DNA of 64,000 nt from assembly GCF_016859285.1 (NCBI RefSeq), contig NC_053411.1, positions 4,655,316 through 4,719,315 on the forward strand, written 5' to 3'. The position numbers and the translations under genes are program-made. The DNA comes from Xiphias gladius. Taxonomy: Eukaryota; Chordata; Actinopteri; Istiophoriformes; Xiphiidae. Of this stretch, positions 63,737 through 64,000 are shown piece by piece. The notes below the pieces were generated by a model. It saw nothing but the letters and a program-made list of their open reading frames with translations, did no database searches and was not told the origin of the DNA. Each line of letters begins with the position of its first letter. The first letter of the stretch is position 1.

Positions 63737-64000
63737 CTACAGGAAGTAGGAAAGAACAATATTAGATACATGTAACTAGAAGCGAACACACAGTCACATA
63801 AAACTGATCAAGAGTCTTTCTGCCTTCCTCGGCTGTAACAGGATGCATGTGTGAATGTATGTATGAATACTGTGTAAAGAGGAAGAATGAGAGCAAACTA
63901 CAGAAGTGATACAAGCCGGTAAGCCCCACACCAGATTCGTACACTTCAGAGTGTGTGTTTGTGTGTGTCTCAGTGTGGGCTAGGTTGTGCAGAGTTGGTG
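63737..64000. other. Intron at the right edge
   Basis: Upstream intron of the ITAM gene; ends in TG-rich sequence near 63950. No exon is seen before the window ends. Confidence 0.5.

Noticed and set aside
1-64000. Virus-like elements, LINE reverse transcriptase frames, CRISPR arrays, tRNA or rRNA genes
   Set aside because: Looked for and none seen: no long frame with polymerase or capsid-like motifs, no long terminal repeats, no regular short repeats with unique spacers, no recognisable structural RNA.

Overview
The window is vertebrate nuclear DNA, almost certainly from a ray-finned (teleost) fish, probably a percomorph. Compact multi-exon genes with GT-AG introns carry proteins that align by eye, from memory, to known vertebrate families. 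Two tandem ependymin genes (a fish-expanded family) and dispersed repeats common in teleost genomes support this. No species call is possible, and I see no virus-like element, CRISPR array or tRNA/rRNA gene.

Layout, left to right. (1) 2002-8345, minus: the 5' eight coding exons of rasgrp2 (CalDAG-GEFI), whose 3' exons lie off the left edge or unseen in 1-2001. (2) 8346-18800: about 10 kb without a coding exon, holding repeats. (3) 18840-20700: a CpG-rich block between divergent rasgrp2 and alpk1, the likely promoter region of one or both. (4) 21208-28090, plus: alpk1, the ADP-heptose receptor kinase, complete in 13 coding exons. (5) 30528-32542 and 34117-35624, plus: two tandem secreted ependymin-like genes with matching promoter spacing and intron phases; the second has a frame problem in its last exon. 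(6) 38101-39450, minus: cskmt (mettl12), a mitochondrial lysine methyltransferase with its targeting peptide on a separate exon. (7) 40539-44650, minus: otub1, complete in 7 exons. (8) 47417-61688, minus: a nectin, best fit nectin4, complete in 11 coding exons. (9) 63523-63736, minus: the last two exons of an fcer1g-like ITAM adaptor, continuing off the right edge.

The genes are not an operon-like system. Two neighbourhood signals matter. rasgrp2, cskmt and otub1 all map to human 11q12-q13, and nectin4 and fcer1g both map to human 1q23.3, so the window joins two ancestral linkage groups plus alpk1 (human 4q25). Several products act in innate immunity or blood-cell signalling (ALPK1, FcR-gamma-like, RASGRP2), but I infer no joint function from adjacency.

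All exon borders were read by hand from GT/AG sites, and reading phase closes across every junction in each model. Residue-level comparisons use remembered human sequences, not a search. The best candidates for a second look are a Cys-rich pair of motifs just before the ALPK1 kinase domain, the C-terminal frame change in the second ependymin-like gene, and an unassigned minus-strand ORF at 37258-37584.
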